A stretch of DNA of 64,000 bases, from NCBI RefSeq assembly GCF_003963535.1, contig NZ_CP034539.1, positions 6,014,001 through 6,078,000 on the forward strand, in the 5' to 3' direction. The position numbers and the translations under genes were made by a program. Positions 54,750 to 63,646 of the stretch are shown here, piece by piece. Below the pieces are notes generated by a model, which saw nothing but the letters and a program-made list of their open reading frames with translations, ran no database searches and was not told where the DNA came from. How positions within the stretch are numbered: the first letter of the stretch is position 1; the number at the start of each line of letters is the position of its first letter. This DNA is from Streptomyces cyaneochromogenes (GTDB lineage Bacteria > Actinomycetota > Actinomycetes > Streptomycetales > Streptomycetaceae).

Positions 54750-55289
54750 ATGTCGCGTATTGGCAAGCTCCCCATCACGGTTCCCGCCGGCGTGGACGTC
54801 ACCATCGACGGCCGTACGGTCTCGGTCAAGGGCCCCAAGGGCACGCTGACCCACACCGTTGCCGCGCCGATCGACATCGCCAAGGGTGAGGACGGCGTCC
54901 TGAACGTCACCCGCCCCAACGACGAGCGTCAGAACAAGGCCCTGCACGGCCTGTCCCGCACGCTGGTGGCGAACATGATCACCGGCGTGACCCAGGGTTA
55001 CGTGAAGAAGCTCGAGATCAGCGGTGTCGGTTACCGCGTGACGGCCAAGGGTTCGAACCTGGAGTTCGCTCTGGGCTACAGCCACCCGATCACCGTCGAG
55101 GCCCCCGAGGGCATCACCTTCAAGGTGGAGGCCCCCACCCGGTTCTCGGTCGAGGGCATCGACAAGCAGAAGGTCGGCGAGGTTGCGGCCAACATCCGCA
55201 AGCTGCGCAAGCCCGACCCGTACAAGGCCAAGGGCGTCAAGTACGAGGGCGAAGTCATCCGCCGCAAGGTCGGAAAGGCGGGTAAGTAA
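54750..55289 (+). CDS. rplF: 50S ribosomal protein L6
   Basis: A 179-residue two-domain protein near the sarcin-ricin loop. SRIGKLPITVPAGVDVTIDG and YVKKLEISGVGYRVTAKGSN and RKPDPYKAKGVKYEGEVIRR are conserved. The ATG follows AACGGAGGAAACAGCT. Three bases before rplR. Confidence 0.98.
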   Translation: MSRIGKLPITVPAGVDVTIDGRTVSVKGPKGTLTHTVAAPIDIAKGEDGVLNVTRPNDERQNKALHGLSRTLVANMITGVTQGYVKKLEISGVGYRVTAKGSNLEFALGYSHPITVEAPEGITFKVEAPTRFSVEGIDKQKVGEVAANIRKLRKPDPYKAKGVKYEGEVIRRKVGKAGK

Positions 55290-55292
55290 GCC

Positions 55293-55676
55293 ATGGCATA
55301 CGGACAGAAGATCCTCAAGGGCGACGCCTACAAGCGCGCCGCGATCAAGCGCCGTCACATCCGGATCCGCAAGCGGATCAACGGTACGGCGGAGCGTCCG
55401 CGTCTGGTCGTGACCCGTTCCAACCGCCACATCGTGGCCCAGGTGATCGACGACCTCAAGGGTCACACCCTTGCGTCGGCGTCCACCCTGGACACCTCGA
55501 TCCGCGGTGGCGAGGGCGACAAGTCCGCGCAGGCCAAGCAGGTCGGCGCCCTGGTCGCCGAGCGTGCCAAGGCCGCGGGCGTCGAGGCTGTCGTATTCGA
55601 CCGTGGTGGCAACCAGTACGCCGGGCGCATCGCCGCCCTGGCGGACGCCGCCCGCGAAGCCGGGCTCAAGTTCTGA
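55293..55676 (+). CDS. rplR: 50S ribosomal protein L18
   Basis: A 127-residue 5S rRNA protein. KRRHIRIRKRINGTAERPRL, RSNRHIVAQVIDD and VEAVVFDRGGNQYAGRIAAL are typical. Between rplF and rpsE in the spc operon. Confidence 0.98.
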   Translation: MAYGQKILKGDAYKRAAIKRRHIRIRKRINGTAERPRLVVTRSNRHIVAQVIDDLKGHTLASASTLDTSIRGGEGDKSAQAKQVGALVAERAKAAGVEAVVFDRGGNQYAGRIAALADAAREAGLKF

Positions 55677-55717
55677 GCCGCTTCCGTAGCTAGCGGAAAA
55701 AGAGAGAGGTAATTCCA

Positions 55718-56323
55718 ATGGCTGGACCCCAGCGCCGCGGTGGCGGTGCCGGTGGCGGCGAGCGGCGGGACCGGAAGGGCCGTGACGGCGGCGCAGCTGC
55801 CGCCGAGAAGACCGCTTACGTTGAGCGCGTTGTCGCGATCAACCGTGTCGCCAAGGTTGTGAAGGGTGGTCGTCGCTTCAGCTTCACCGCGCTGGTCGTG
55901 GTGGGCGACGGTGACGGCACCGTGGGTGTCGGTTACGGCAAGGCCAAGGAGGTGCCGGCCGCCATCGCCAAGGGTGTTGAGGAGGCCAAGAAGCACTTCT
56001 TCAAGGTCCCCCGTATCCAGGGCACCATCCCGCACCCGATCCAGGGTGAGAAGGCTGCCGGCGTCGTGCTGCTCAAGCCCGCGTCGCCCGGTACCGGTGT
56101 TATCGCCGGTGGTCCGGTGCGTGCCGTGCTCGAGTGCGCCGGTATCCACGACATCCTGTCGAAGTCGCTCGGCTCCGACAACGCGATCAACATCGTGCAC
56201 GCGACCGTGGAGGCCCTCAAGGGCCTGCAGCGTCCCGAGGAGGTCGCGGCCCGCCGTGGTCTGCCGCTCGAGGACGTCGCCCCCGCGGCTCTTCTCCGTG
56301 CGCGTGCCGGGGCGGGTGCGTAA
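55718..56323 (+). CDS. rpsE: 30S ribosomal protein S5
   Basis: A 201-residue protein affecting decoding accuracy. A basic Gly/Arg-rich N-terminal extension (about residues 1-28, RRGGGAGGGERRDRKGRDGG) precedes YVERVVAINRVAKVVKGGRR, the loop targeted by spectinomycin-resistance changes elsewhere; it looks wild type. VGYGKAKEVPAAIAKGVEEA follows. ATG with AGAGAGAGGTAA upstream. Confidence 0.98.
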   Translation: MAGPQRRGGGAGGGERRDRKGRDGGAAAAEKTAYVERVVAINRVAKVVKGGRRFSFTALVVVGDGDGTVGVGYGKAKEVPAAIAKGVEEAKKHFFKVPRIQGTIPHPIQGEKAAGVVLLKPASPGTGVIAGGPVRAVLECAGIHDILSKSLGSDNAINIVHATVEALKGLQRPEEVAARRGLPLEDVAPAALLRARAGAGA

Positions 56324-56325
56324 TC

Positions 56326-56508
56326 ATGGCGCAGCTCAAGATTACGCAGGTCAAGTCCTACATCGGCAGCAAGCAGAACCACCGTGACACCCTGCGCTCC
56401 CTTGGTCTCAAGGGCATCAACACGCAGGTCGTCAAGGAGGACCGCCCCGAGTTCCGCGGCATGGTGCACACCGTCCGCCACCTCGTGACGGTCGAGGAGG
56501 TCGACTGA
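56326..56508 (+). CDS. rpmD: 50S ribosomal protein L30
   Basis: A 60-residue protein. AQLKITQVKSYIGSKQNHRD and TLRSLGLKGINTQVVKED are diagnostic. It starts two bases after the rpsE stop. Confidence 0.97.
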   Translation: MAQLKITQVKSYIGSKQNHRDTLRSLGLKGINTQVVKEDRPEFRGMVHTVRHLVTVEEVD

Positions 56509-56510
56509 TC

Positions 56511-56966
56511 ATGGCGGAGCAGAACCCGCTCAAGATCCACAACCTCCGTCCCGCCCCGGGCGCCAAGACCGCCAAGACCCGTGTCGGTCGTGGTGAGGCG
56601 TCGAAGGGTAAGACGGCCGGTCGTGGTACCAAGGGTACGAAGGCTCGTTACCAGGTTCCGGAGCGCTTCGAGGGTGGCCAGATGCCCCTCCACATGCGTC
56701 TTCCGAAGCTGAAGGGCTTCAAGAACCCGTTCAAGACCGAGTTCCAGGTCGTGAACCTCGACAAGCTGGCCGCGCTGTACCCCGAGGGTGGCGAGGTCAC
56801 CGTCGAGGGTCTCGTGGCCAAGGGTGCCGTTCGCAAGAACAGCCTCGTCAAGGTCCTCGGCCAGGGCGAGATCTCCGTGGCGCTGCAGGTGACGGTCGAC
56901 GCCGTCTCCGGCTCCGCCAAGGAGAAGATCACCGCCGCCGGCGGCACCGTCACCGAGCTCGTCTGA
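56511..56966 (+). CDS. rplO: 50S ribosomal protein L15
   Basis: A 151-residue assembly protein. IHNLRPAPGAKTAKTRVGRG, then KGTKARYQVPERFEGGQMPL, mark L15. It ends the spc unit before a strong terminator; secY has its own upstream region. Confidence 0.98.
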   Translation: MAEQNPLKIHNLRPAPGAKTAKTRVGRGEASKGKTAGRGTKGTKARYQVPERFEGGQMPLHMRLPKLKGFKNPFKTEFQVVNLDKLAALYPEGGEVTVEGLVAKGAVRKNSLVKVLGQGEISVALQVTVDAVSGSAKEKITAAGGTVTELV

Positions 56967-57002
56967 ACACATCAGGCGTCTCGATGACTTGAGCGATCCC
57001 GA

Positions 57003-57034
57003 CCGGGGATACCCCACAAATGGGGTATCCCCGG
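57003..57034 (+). terminator. Terminator after rplO
   Basis: CCGGGGATACCCC and GGGGTATCCCCGG form a perfect 13-bp stem with a 6-base loop, followed by TTGGTCGTTCC. Confidence 0.8.
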
Positions 57035-57121
57035 TTGGTCGTTCCAAGGGGGGCAGTCTCGCCGGTATGGTGGCCTGCACTGCCCACTTTTACGGAGTGC
57101 TTCTTATGGGGCACTCTGAGC

Positions 57122-57155
57122 GGCAGTTGACCGTTAGCTAAGTCGTTCCTATTAG
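57122..57155 (+). promoter_or_regulatory. Candidate promoter of secY-adk
   Basis: TTGACC at about 57127 and TATTAG about 17 bp later lie some 60 bases before the secY GTG. The preceding terminator supports a separate start; the -10 match is weak. Confidence 0.4.
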
Positions 57156-57211
57156 TCGAACCTCAAGACCGTCACCCTTGACGCAGTAGCGCGGGGGTCG
57201 CAGGAGGCACC

Positions 57212-58525
57212 GTGCTCACCGCGTTCGCCCGGGCGTTCAAGACGCCCGACCTGCGCAAGAAGCTGCTCTTCACGCTCGGCATCATCGTGATCTACCGGAT
57301 CGGTACACACATCCCGATCCCCGGCGTCGACTACAGGGCCGTCCAGATCTGCATCGATCAGGCGAACGCCAACCAGGGCCTCTTCGGTCTGGTCAACATG
57401 TTCAGTGGCGGCGCTCTGCTTCAGATCACGATCTTCGCGCTCGGCATCATGCCGTACATCACGGCGAGCATCATCCTTCAGTTGCTGACCGTGGTGATCC
57501 CGCGCCTGGAAGCCCTCAAGAAGGAGGGTCAGGCCGGTACCGCGAAGATCACCCAGTACACCCGGTACCTGACCGTGGCGCTCGCCATCCTTCAGGGCAC
57601 CGGCCTGGTGGCCACCGCCCGCAGCGGCGCGCTCTTCCAGAACTGCCAGGTCGCCAGCCAGATCGTGCCGGACCGCTCGATCTTCACCACCGTCGTGATG
57701 GTCATCACCATGACCGCCGGTACGGCCACCGTCATGTGGCTCGGTGAGCTCATCACCGACCGCGGCATCGGCAACGGCATGTCGATCCTGATGTTCATCT
57801 CGATCGCCGCGACCTTCCCGTCGGCCCTGTGGTCCATCAAGCAGCAGGGTGACCTGGCGGGCGGCTGGATCGAGTTCGGCACCGTCATCGCCGTCGGTCT
57901 GTTCATGGTCGGCCTGGTGGTCTTCGTCGAGCAGGCTCAGCGCCGTATTCCGGTCCAGTACGCGAAGCGCATGATCGGCCGCCGGTCCTATGGCGGCACG
58001 TCGACGTACATTCCGCTGAAGGTCAACCAGGCGGGCATCATCCCTGTGATCTTTGCCTCGTCGCTGCTCTACATCCCGGCACTGATCGCGCAGTTCGCCG
58101 GTGGAAACTCCGGCTGGAAGACCTGGATCGAGGCGAATCTCGCGCAGACGGACGCGCCGCTGCACATCGTCCTCTACTTCTTCCTGATCATCTTCTTCGC
58201 TTTCTTCTACGTGGCTATCTCGTTCAACCCCGAGGAAGTCGCGGACAACATGAAGAAGTATGGTGGCTTCATCCCGGGCATCCGGGCTGGCCGACCGACC
58301 GCTGAGTACCTTTCCTATGTGCTCAACCGGATCACTTGGCCGGGCTCGCTGTACTTGGGTCTGATCGCTCTCGTGCCGACGATGGCGTTGGCTGGTTTCG
58401 GGGCAAACCAGAACTTCCCGTTCGGCGGGACCAGCATCCTGATCATCGTGGGTGTCGGTCTCGAGACCGTGAAGCAGATCGAGAGCCAGCTCCAGCAGCG
58501 CAATTACGAAGGGTTCCTCCGCTGA
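57212..58525 (+). CDS. secY: Preprotein translocase subunit SecY
   Basis: A 437-residue channel subunit with ten expected helices. RKKLLFTLGIIVIYRIGTHI opens it; FSGGALLQITIFALGIMPYI forms the plug/lateral gate region and PEEVADNMKKYGGFIPGIRA the cytoplasmic loop 5 before helix 9. GTG start with CAGGAGGCACC upstream. Its TGA overlaps the adk ATG. Confidence 0.98.
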   Translation: MLTAFARAFKTPDLRKKLLFTLGIIVIYRIGTHIPIPGVDYRAVQICIDQANANQGLFGLVNMFSGGALLQITIFALGIMPYITASIILQLLTVVIPRLEALKKEGQAGTAKITQYTRYLTVALAILQGTGLVATARSGALFQNCQVASQIVPDRSIFTTVVMVITMTAGTATVMWLGELITDRGIGNGMSILMFISIAATFPSALWSIKQQGDLAGGWIEFGTVIAVGLFMVGLVVFVEQAQRRIPVQYAKRMIGRRSYGGTSTYIPLKVNQAGIIPVIFASSLLYIPALIAQFAGGNSGWKTWIEANLAQTDAPLHIVLYFFLIIFFAFFYVAISFNPEEVADNMKKYGGFIPGIRAGRPTAEYLSYVLNRITWPGSLYLGLIALVPTMALAGFGANQNFPFGGTSILIIVGVGLETVKQIESQLQQRNYEGFLR

Positions 58526-59187
58526 TGCGTATCGTCCTCGTCGGGCCGCCGGGTGCCGGTAAGGGAACGCAGGCCGCGTTCCTCGCCAAGAACCTGTCGA
58601 TCCCGCACATCTCCACGGGCGACCTGTTCCGCGCCAACATCAGCCAGCAGACGGAGCTCGGGAAGCTCGCGAAGTCCTACATGGACGCGGGCAACCTGGT
58701 GCCGGACGAGGTCACCATCGGGATGGCCAAGGACCGCATGGAGAAGCCGGACGCCGAGGGTGGCTTCCTGCTGGACGGGTTTCCGCGCAATGTGTCCCAG
58801 GCCGAGGCGCTCGACGAGATGCTCCAGTCCGAGAACATGAAGCTGGACGCGGTGCTGGATCTCGAGGTCCCCGAGGAAGAGGTCGTCAAGCGGATCGCCG
58901 GGCGGCGCATTTGCCGCAAGGACTCCAGCCACGTCTTCCACGTCACGTACAGCCGGCCGAAGCAGGAGGGTGTCTGCGACGTCTGCGGCGGCGAGCTGTA
59001 CCAGCGGGACGACGACTCCGAGGAGACCGTCCGCACGCGGCTGGAGGTCTACCACACGCAGACCGAGCCGATCATCGACTACTACAAGGCGCAGGGGCTG
59101 GTCGTCACCATCTCCGCGCTCGGCAAGGTCGAGGAGGTCACGGCGCGCGCCATGGAGGCGCTCAAGCGTGACGAGGACGGCAAGTAG
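58525..59187 (+). CDS. adk: Adenylate kinase
   Basis: A 220-residue enzyme interconverting ATP, AMP and ADP. P-loop GPPGAGKGT at residues 7-15, AMP-binding STGDLFRANI and LLDGFPRNVSQAEALD. The lid has RRICRKDSSHVFHV and CDVCGGELYQRDDD, so it keeps three Cys; the fourth zinc ligand is Asp (CRKD), as in many Gram-positive Adk. The start overlaps the secY stop. Confidence 0.97.
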   Translation: MRIVLVGPPGAGKGTQAAFLAKNLSIPHISTGDLFRANISQQTELGKLAKSYMDAGNLVPDEVTIGMAKDRMEKPDAEGGFLLDGFPRNVSQAEALDEMLQSENMKLDAVLDLEVPEEEVVKRIAGRRICRKDSSHVFHVTYSRPKQEGVCDVCGGELYQRDDDSEETVRTRLEVYHTQTEPIIDYYKAQGLVVTISALGKVEEVTARAMEALKRDEDGK

Positions 59188-59328
59188 GAGCTTTCTCAGC
59201 TCGTACGTAGCTCAGGCCGCGGTTCCCTGTGAGGGGGCCGCGGCTGCTGCGTGGGGTGGGGCGTGCCGGCTCCGCCCTTATGGTTGAAGCAGTCCCCTCT
59301 ATCCAGCCCAAGAAAGGCCCCCGTCCCC

Positions 59329-60165
59329 ATGGTGCAGATCAAGAGCCCCGAGCAGATCGCCAAGATGCGTGAGGCGGGGCTGGTCGTCGCCGCCATTCAC
59401 GCGGCCACGCGCGAGGCCGCTGTGCCGGGGGCCAGCACCAAGGATCTGGACGAGGTCGCGCGGAAGGTGCTCGCCGAGCACGGGGCCAAGTCGAACTTCC
59501 TCGGCTACGGCGGGTTCCCGGCGACCATCTGCACCTCGGTGAACGACGTCGTGGTGCACGGCATCCCGTCCGAGGACGTCGTCCTCAAGGACGGCGACAT
59601 CATCTCCATCGACTGCGGCGCGATCATCGACGGCTGGCACGGCGACGCCGCGTACACCGCCTTCGTGGGCTCCGGGCACGCTCCGGAGCTGATCGAGCTC
59701 TCCCGGGTGACCGAGGAGTCGATGTGGGCGGGCATCGCGGCGATGAAGCAGGGGAATCGCCTGGTCGACATCTCCCGCGCGATCGAGACGTACATCCGCC
59801 GGCAGCCGAAGCCCGGCGGTGGCAAGTACGGGATCATCGAGGACTACGGCGGCCACGGCATCGGCACCGAGATGCACATGGATCCGCATCTGCTGAACTA
59901 CGTCGAGAAGCGGCGGGGGAAGGGGCCGAAGCTGGTTCCGGGCTTCTGCCTGGCGATCGAGCCGATGGTGTCCCTGGGTACCCCGAAGACGGAGGTCCTG
60001 TCGGACGACTGGACCGTGATCACGACGGACGGTACGTGGTCGTCGCACTGGGAGCACTCCGTCGCGCTGACCGCGGAGGGGCCGCTCGTGCTCACGGCTC
60101 CTGACGCGGGTAAGGCGAAGCTGGCGGAGTACGGGATCACTGCGGCGCCGGATCCGTTGGGCTGA
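59329..60165 (+). CDS. map: Methionine aminopeptidase type I
   Basis: A 278-residue metallopeptidase removing N-terminal Met. Metal ligands are visible in order: Asp in SIDCGAIIDGWHGDAAYT (two Asp), His in GGHGIGTEMHMDP, Glu in LAIEPMVS and Glu in SHWEHSVA. The ATG at 59329 gives the normal start VQIKSPEQIAKMREAG; a GTG one codon later is also possible. It lies in the secY-adk-map-infA order. Confidence 0.95.
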   Translation: MVQIKSPEQIAKMREAGLVVAAIHAATREAAVPGASTKDLDEVARKVLAEHGAKSNFLGYGGFPATICTSVNDVVVHGIPSEDVVLKDGDIISIDCGAIIDGWHGDAAYTAFVGSGHAPELIELSRVTEESMWAGIAAMKQGNRLVDISRAIETYIRRQPKPGGGKYGIIEDYGGHGIGTEMHMDPHLLNYVEKRRGKGPKLVPGFCLAIEPMVSLGTPKTEVLSDDWTVITTDGTWSSHWEHSVALTAEGPLVLTAPDAGKAKLAEYGITAAPDPLG

Positions 60166-60245
60166 GGCCCGCGCCCCTGCGCGGCGCTTAACGATCTGCC
60201 TGCTGGGGCAGACTTCCCCGATTCGTCTTTCCGGGGGCGCTGACG

Positions 60246-60251
60246 TAGACT
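60246..60251 (+). promoter_or_regulatory. Candidate -10 element upstream of infA
   Basis: TAGACT at 60246-60251 follows a GC-rich stretch in the 178-bp map-infA gap and would give a leader of about 85 bases. No clear -35 was seen. Confidence 0.35.
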
Positions 60252-60343
60252 GACTCGTCGGCTCTCGTGCACCCGCATGCCTGCATGCGCCCGTAAGGGA
60301 CGCAAGGGAGTCGATCAAGGTAGTCGATTCCGAAGGGCGAAGC

Positions 60344-60565
60344 GTGGCCAAGAAGCAAGGTGCCATCGAGATCGAGGGCACTGTCGTCGAGTCTCTGCCG
60401 AACGCCATGTTCAAGGTCGAGCTCCAGAACGGCCACCAGGTCCTGGCACACATCAGCGGCAAGATGCGCATGCACTACATCCGCATCCTCCCTGACGACC
60501 GGGTCGTGGTGGAGTTGTCTCCGTACGACCTGACGCGTGGCCGGATCGTCTACCGGTACAAGTAG
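60344..60565 (+). CDS. infA: Translation initiation factor IF-1
   Basis: A 73-residue OB-fold factor that binds the A site of the 30S subunit. KQGAIEIEGTVVESLPNAMF, KVELQNGHQVLAHISGKMRM and DRVVVELSPYDLTRGRIVYR cover the family. GTG start with CGAAGGGCGAAGC upstream. Confidence 0.97.
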   Translation: MAKKQGAIEIEGTVVESLPNAMFKVELQNGHQVLAHISGKMRMHYIRILPDDRVVVELSPYDLTRGRIVYRYK

Positions 60566-60624
60566 ATCTTGCCCGCGCCCCGGGCCTCCCGGGGTGATGG
60601 CACTGACCCGGAGAACCTCACCCA

Positions 60625-60738
60625 ATGAAGGTCAAGCCGAGCGTCAAGAAGATCTGCGACAAGTGCAGGGTGATCCGCCGTCACGGTCGGGTCATGGTCA
60701 TTTGCGAGAACCCGCGCCACAAGCAGCGCCAGGGCTGA
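60625..60738 (+). CDS. rpmJ: 50S ribosomal protein L36, zinc-binding form
   Basis: A 37-residue protein, MKVKPSVKKICDKCRVIRRH with RVMVICENPRHKQRQG. The CxxC and C/H ligands are intact, so this is the zinc-dependent C+ form. ATG with CCGGAGAACCTC upstream. Conserved order infA-rpmJ-rpsM-rpsK. Confidence 0.97.
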   Translation: MKVKPSVKKICDKCRVIRRHGRVMVICENPRHKQRQG

Positions 60739-60925
60739 CCGCACGACCGCCTTTCTGCATTCGCAGTACTTCGCGCGACGCGAGCTGAATATGTTCATAC
60801 GCAGAACCCAGGCGCTTCGGTGTCTGACACCCCCGGTTCGGAGGCCGGGGACCCAGTTCGTACCTGGTACGGCGGCTGGGAGTCGGTTCTGCGGAAGACC
60901 TCCGAAGATCACCAGGAGCCATTGA

Positions 60926-61306
60926 ATGGCACGCGTTTCCGGTGTTGACATCCCGCGCGACAAGCGCGTGGAGGTCGCCCTCACCTACGTGTTCGGCATC
61001 GGCCGGACCCTTTCGCAGAAGACGCTGGCCGAGACCGGCGTCGACCCGAACACCCGCGTTCGCGACCTCTCCGAGGAGCAGCTCGTCGCGATCCGCGAGT
61101 ACGTGGACAACAACATCCGCACCGAGGGTGACCTCCGTCGCGAGATCCAGGCCGACATCCGCCGCAAGGTCGAGATCGGCTGCTACCAGGGTCTGCGCCA
61201 CCGCCGTGGCCTGCCCGTCCGCGGTCAGCGCACCAGCACCAACGCCCGCACCCGCAAGGGCCCGCGTCGCGCCATCGCCGGCAAGAAGAAGCCGGGCAAG
61301 AAGTAG
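60926..61306 (+). CDS. rpsM: 30S ribosomal protein S13
   Basis: A 126-residue head protein. ARVSGVDIPRDKRVEVALTY, IREYVDNNIRTEGDLRREIQ and GLRHRRGLPVRGQRTSTNAR TRKG are conserved; a Lys-rich tail ends it. ATG with CAGGAGCC upstream. Confidence 0.98.
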   Translation: MARVSGVDIPRDKRVEVALTYVFGIGRTLSQKTLAETGVDPNTRVRDLSEEQLVAIREYVDNNIRTEGDLRREIQADIRRKVEIGCYQGLRHRRGLPVRGQRTSTNARTRKGPRRAIAGKKKPGKK

Positions 61307-61372
61307 TCCACAGCGGACTTCGCCGTCCAGCGGTCTTCGCTGTAGGACCGACCACCTCCCGTAGGAGTACAG

Positions 61373-61777
61373 ATGCCCCCCAAGGGTCGTCAGGGCGCTG
61401 CCAAGAAGGTGCGCCGCAAGGAAAAGAAGAACGTCGCTCACGGCCACGCGCACATCAAGAGCACGTTCAACAACACGATCGTCTCCATCACGGACCCGTC
61501 CGGCAACGTGATCTCCTGGGCCTCCGCCGGCCACGTCGGCTTCAAGGGCTCCCGGAAGTCCACGCCGTTCGCCGCGCAGATGGCCGCCGAGTCGGCTGCC
61601 CGCCGCGCCCAGGAGCACGGCATGCGCAAGGTCGACGTGTTCGTGAAGGGTCCGGGTTCGGGTCGTGAGACCGCGATCCGCTCCCTGCAGGCCACGGGCC
61701 TCGAGGTCGGCTCCATCCAGGACGTCACCCCGACCCCGCACAACGGCTGCCGTCCGCCGAAGCGTCGTCGCGTCTGA
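61373..61777 (+). CDS. rpsK: 30S ribosomal protein S11
   Basis: A 134-residue platform protein. HAHIKSTFNNTIVSITDPSG, SAGHVGFKGSRKSTPFAAQM and PTPHNGCRPPKRRRV are diagnostic. ATG with CCGTAGGAGTACAG upstream. The next gene is rpoA; rpsD is not between them. Confidence 0.98.
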   Translation: MPPKGRQGAAKKVRRKEKKNVAHGHAHIKSTFNNTIVSITDPSGNVISWASAGHVGFKGSRKSTPFAAQMAAESAARRAQEHGMRKVDVFVKGPGSGRETAIRSLQATGLEVGSIQDVTPTPHNGCRPPKRRRV

Positions 61778-61929
61778 CGTACGGCTGCTTCGCGCAGGCT
61801 TGGTTTCGGGCGGTACGGCTCTTCGGGGGCGTATCGCCCGTACCCTTGCAGTACCCGTCCCTTTTGCCGGGGGCGGTTCCGTCGGACGTCAAATAGCGGG
61901 CGTCCACGAAAGAAGGATCTGATCCACAC

Positions 61930-62952
61930 ATGCTGATCGCTCAGCGTCCCTCGTTGACCGAAGAGGTCGTCGACGAGTTCCGCTCCCGGTTCGTGATCGA
62001 GCCGCTGGAGCCGGGCTTCGGTTACACCCTCGGCAACTCCCTCCGCCGCACCCTCCTGTCGTCGATCCCCGGCGCTGCTGTCACCAGCATCCGCATCGAC
62101 GGTGTCCTGCACGAGTTCACCACCGTGCCGGGCGTCAAGGAGGACGTCACCGACCTGATCCTCAACATCAAGCAGCTGGTCGTCTCCTCGGAGCACGACG
62201 AGCCGGTCGTGATGTACCTGCGCAAGCAGGGCCCGGGTCTGGTCACCGCCGCCGACATCGCGCCGCCGGCCGGTGTCGAGGTGCACAACCCCGACCTCGT
62301 CCTCGCCACGCTCAACGGCAAGGGCAAGCTGGAGATGGAGCTCACGGTCGAGCGTGGCCGTGGTTACGTCTCCGCCGTGCAGAACAAGCAGGTGGGCCAG
62401 GAGATCGGTCGTATCCCGGTCGACTCCATCTACTCGCCGGTTCTGAAGGTCACGTACAAGGTCGAGGCCACGCGTGTCGAGCAGCGCACCGACTTCGACA
62501 AGCTGATCGTCGACGTCGAGACCAAGCAGGCGATGCGTCCGCGTGACGCCATGGCCTCTGCCGGTAAGACGCTGGTCGAGCTGTTCGGGCTGGCCCGTGA
62601 GCTCAACATCGACGCCGAGGGCATCGACATGGGCCCGTCCCCCACGGACGCCGCCCTTGCCGCTGATCTGGCGCTGCCGATCGAGGAGCTGGAGCTCACC
62701 GTTCGGTCGTACAACTGCCTCAAGCGTGAGGGCATCCACTCGGTGGGTGAGCTCGTGGCGCGTTCCGAGGCCGACCTCCTCGACATTCGCAACTTCGGTG
62801 CGAAGTCCATCGACGAGGTCAAGGCGAAGCTGGCGGGTATGGGCCTGGCGCTCAAGGACTCCCCGCCCGGATTCGACCCGACCGCTGCGGCGGACGCGTT
62901 CGGCGCGGACGACGACGCGGACGCGGGCTTCGTGGAGACCGAGCAGTACTAA
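61930..62952 (+). CDS. rpoA: DNA-directed RNA polymerase subunit alpha
   Basis: A 340-residue subunit. The N-terminal assembly domain has FVIEPLEPGFGYTLGNSLRR and TVPGVKEDVTDLILNIKQ. The linker follows and the C-terminal domain has LELTVRSYNCLKREGIHSVG and NFGAKSIDEVKAKLAGMGL, used for activator and UP-element contact. It ends in an acidic tail (FGADDDADAGFVE). ATG after AAAGAAGGATCTGATCC. Confidence 0.98.
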   Translation: MLIAQRPSLTEEVVDEFRSRFVIEPLEPGFGYTLGNSLRRTLLSSIPGAAVTSIRIDGVLHEFTTVPGVKEDVTDLILNIKQLVVSSEHDEPVVMYLRKQGPGLVTAADIAPPAGVEVHNPDLVLATLNGKGKLEMELTVERGRGYVSAVQNKQVGQEIGRIPVDSIYSPVLKVTYKVEATRVEQRTDFDKLIVDVETKQAMRPRDAMASAGKTLVELFGLARELNIDAEGIDMGPSPTDAALAADLALPIEELELTVRSYNCLKREGIHSVGELVARSEADLLDIRNFGAKSIDEVKAKLAGMGLALKDSPPGFDPTAAADAFGADDDADAGFVETEQY

Positions 62953-62976
62953 GCGCTCCGCGGGGAGGCCGTACTG

Positions 62977-63040
62977 CGTCTGCGGGCCGGTTGTGGCTGG
63001 TCGCGCAGTTCCCCGCGCCCCTTCCAGGCCCCTTCGGGGG
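62977..63040. repeat. Streptomyces intergenic repeat, copy 1
   Basis: The core GTGGCTGGTCGCGCAGTTCC followed by CCGCGCCCCTTC, preceded by GCGTCTGCGGGCCGG, is a common short Streptomyces intergenic repeat. A second, more degenerate copy follows rplQ at 63647. Confidence 0.65.
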
Positions 63041-63045
63041 CCTGG
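63024..63045 (+). terminator. Hairpin after rpoA
   Basis: CCAGGCCCC and GGGGCCTGG around TTCG form a strong stem overlapping the repeat, in the 172-bp rpoA-rplQ gap. It may terminate or attenuate transcription. Confidence 0.5.
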
Positions 63046-63124
63046 ATCTCCGACGGGCGACCGCCCGCTCGGATACTGACCCCGGTACCTGACACGGCCG
63101 GGGCAGACACCTAGGAGAAACACC

Positions 63125-63619
63125 ATGCCGAAGCCCGCCAAGGGTGCCCGTCTGGGCGGCAGCGCCGCGCACGAGAAGCTGCTCCTCGCGAACCTCGCGA
63201 AGTCGCTGTTCGAGCACGGCCGTATCACCACCACCGAGGCGAAGGCCCGCCGTCTGCGGCCGTACGCCGAGCGTCTGATCACCAAGGCGAAGAAGGGTGA
63301 CCTTCACAACCGCCGTCAGGTGCTCCAGGTCATCACGGACAAGGGCGTCGTCCACACGCTCTTCACCGAGATCGGCCCGCGGTACGAGAACCGTCCGGGT
63401 GGCTACACCCGTATCACCAAGGTCGGCAACCGCCGTGGCGACAACGCGCCCATGGCCGTGATCGAGCTGGTCGAGGCGCTGACCGTCGCGCAGCAGGCGA
63501 CCGGTGAGGCCGAGGCCGCGACGAAGCGTGCCGCCAAGGACGCCGAGGCGCCGGCCGTTGAGGCGACCGAGGTCGACGTCACGAAGGCCGACGAGGCCGA
63601 GGAGTCCAAGGACGCGTAA
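63125..63619 (+). CDS. rplQ: 50S ribosomal protein L17
   Basis: A 164-residue protein. PKPAKGARLGGSAAHEKLLL, RITTTEAKARRLRPYAERLI and RPGGYTRITKVGNRRGDNAP are conserved. An Ala/Glu-rich C-terminal extension of about 45 residues is typical of streptomycetes. ATG with CCTAGGAGAAACACC upstream. Confidence 0.98.
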   Translation: MPKPAKGARLGGSAAHEKLLLANLAKSLFEHGRITTTEAKARRLRPYAERLITKAKKGDLHNRRQVLQVITDKGVVHTLFTEIGPRYENRPGGYTRITKVGNRRGDNAPMAVIELVEALTVAQQATGEAEAATKRAAKDAEAPAVEATEVDVTKADEAEESKDA

Positions 63620-63646
63620 GCGTCTGCGGGGTCCTGAGTATTCGGC

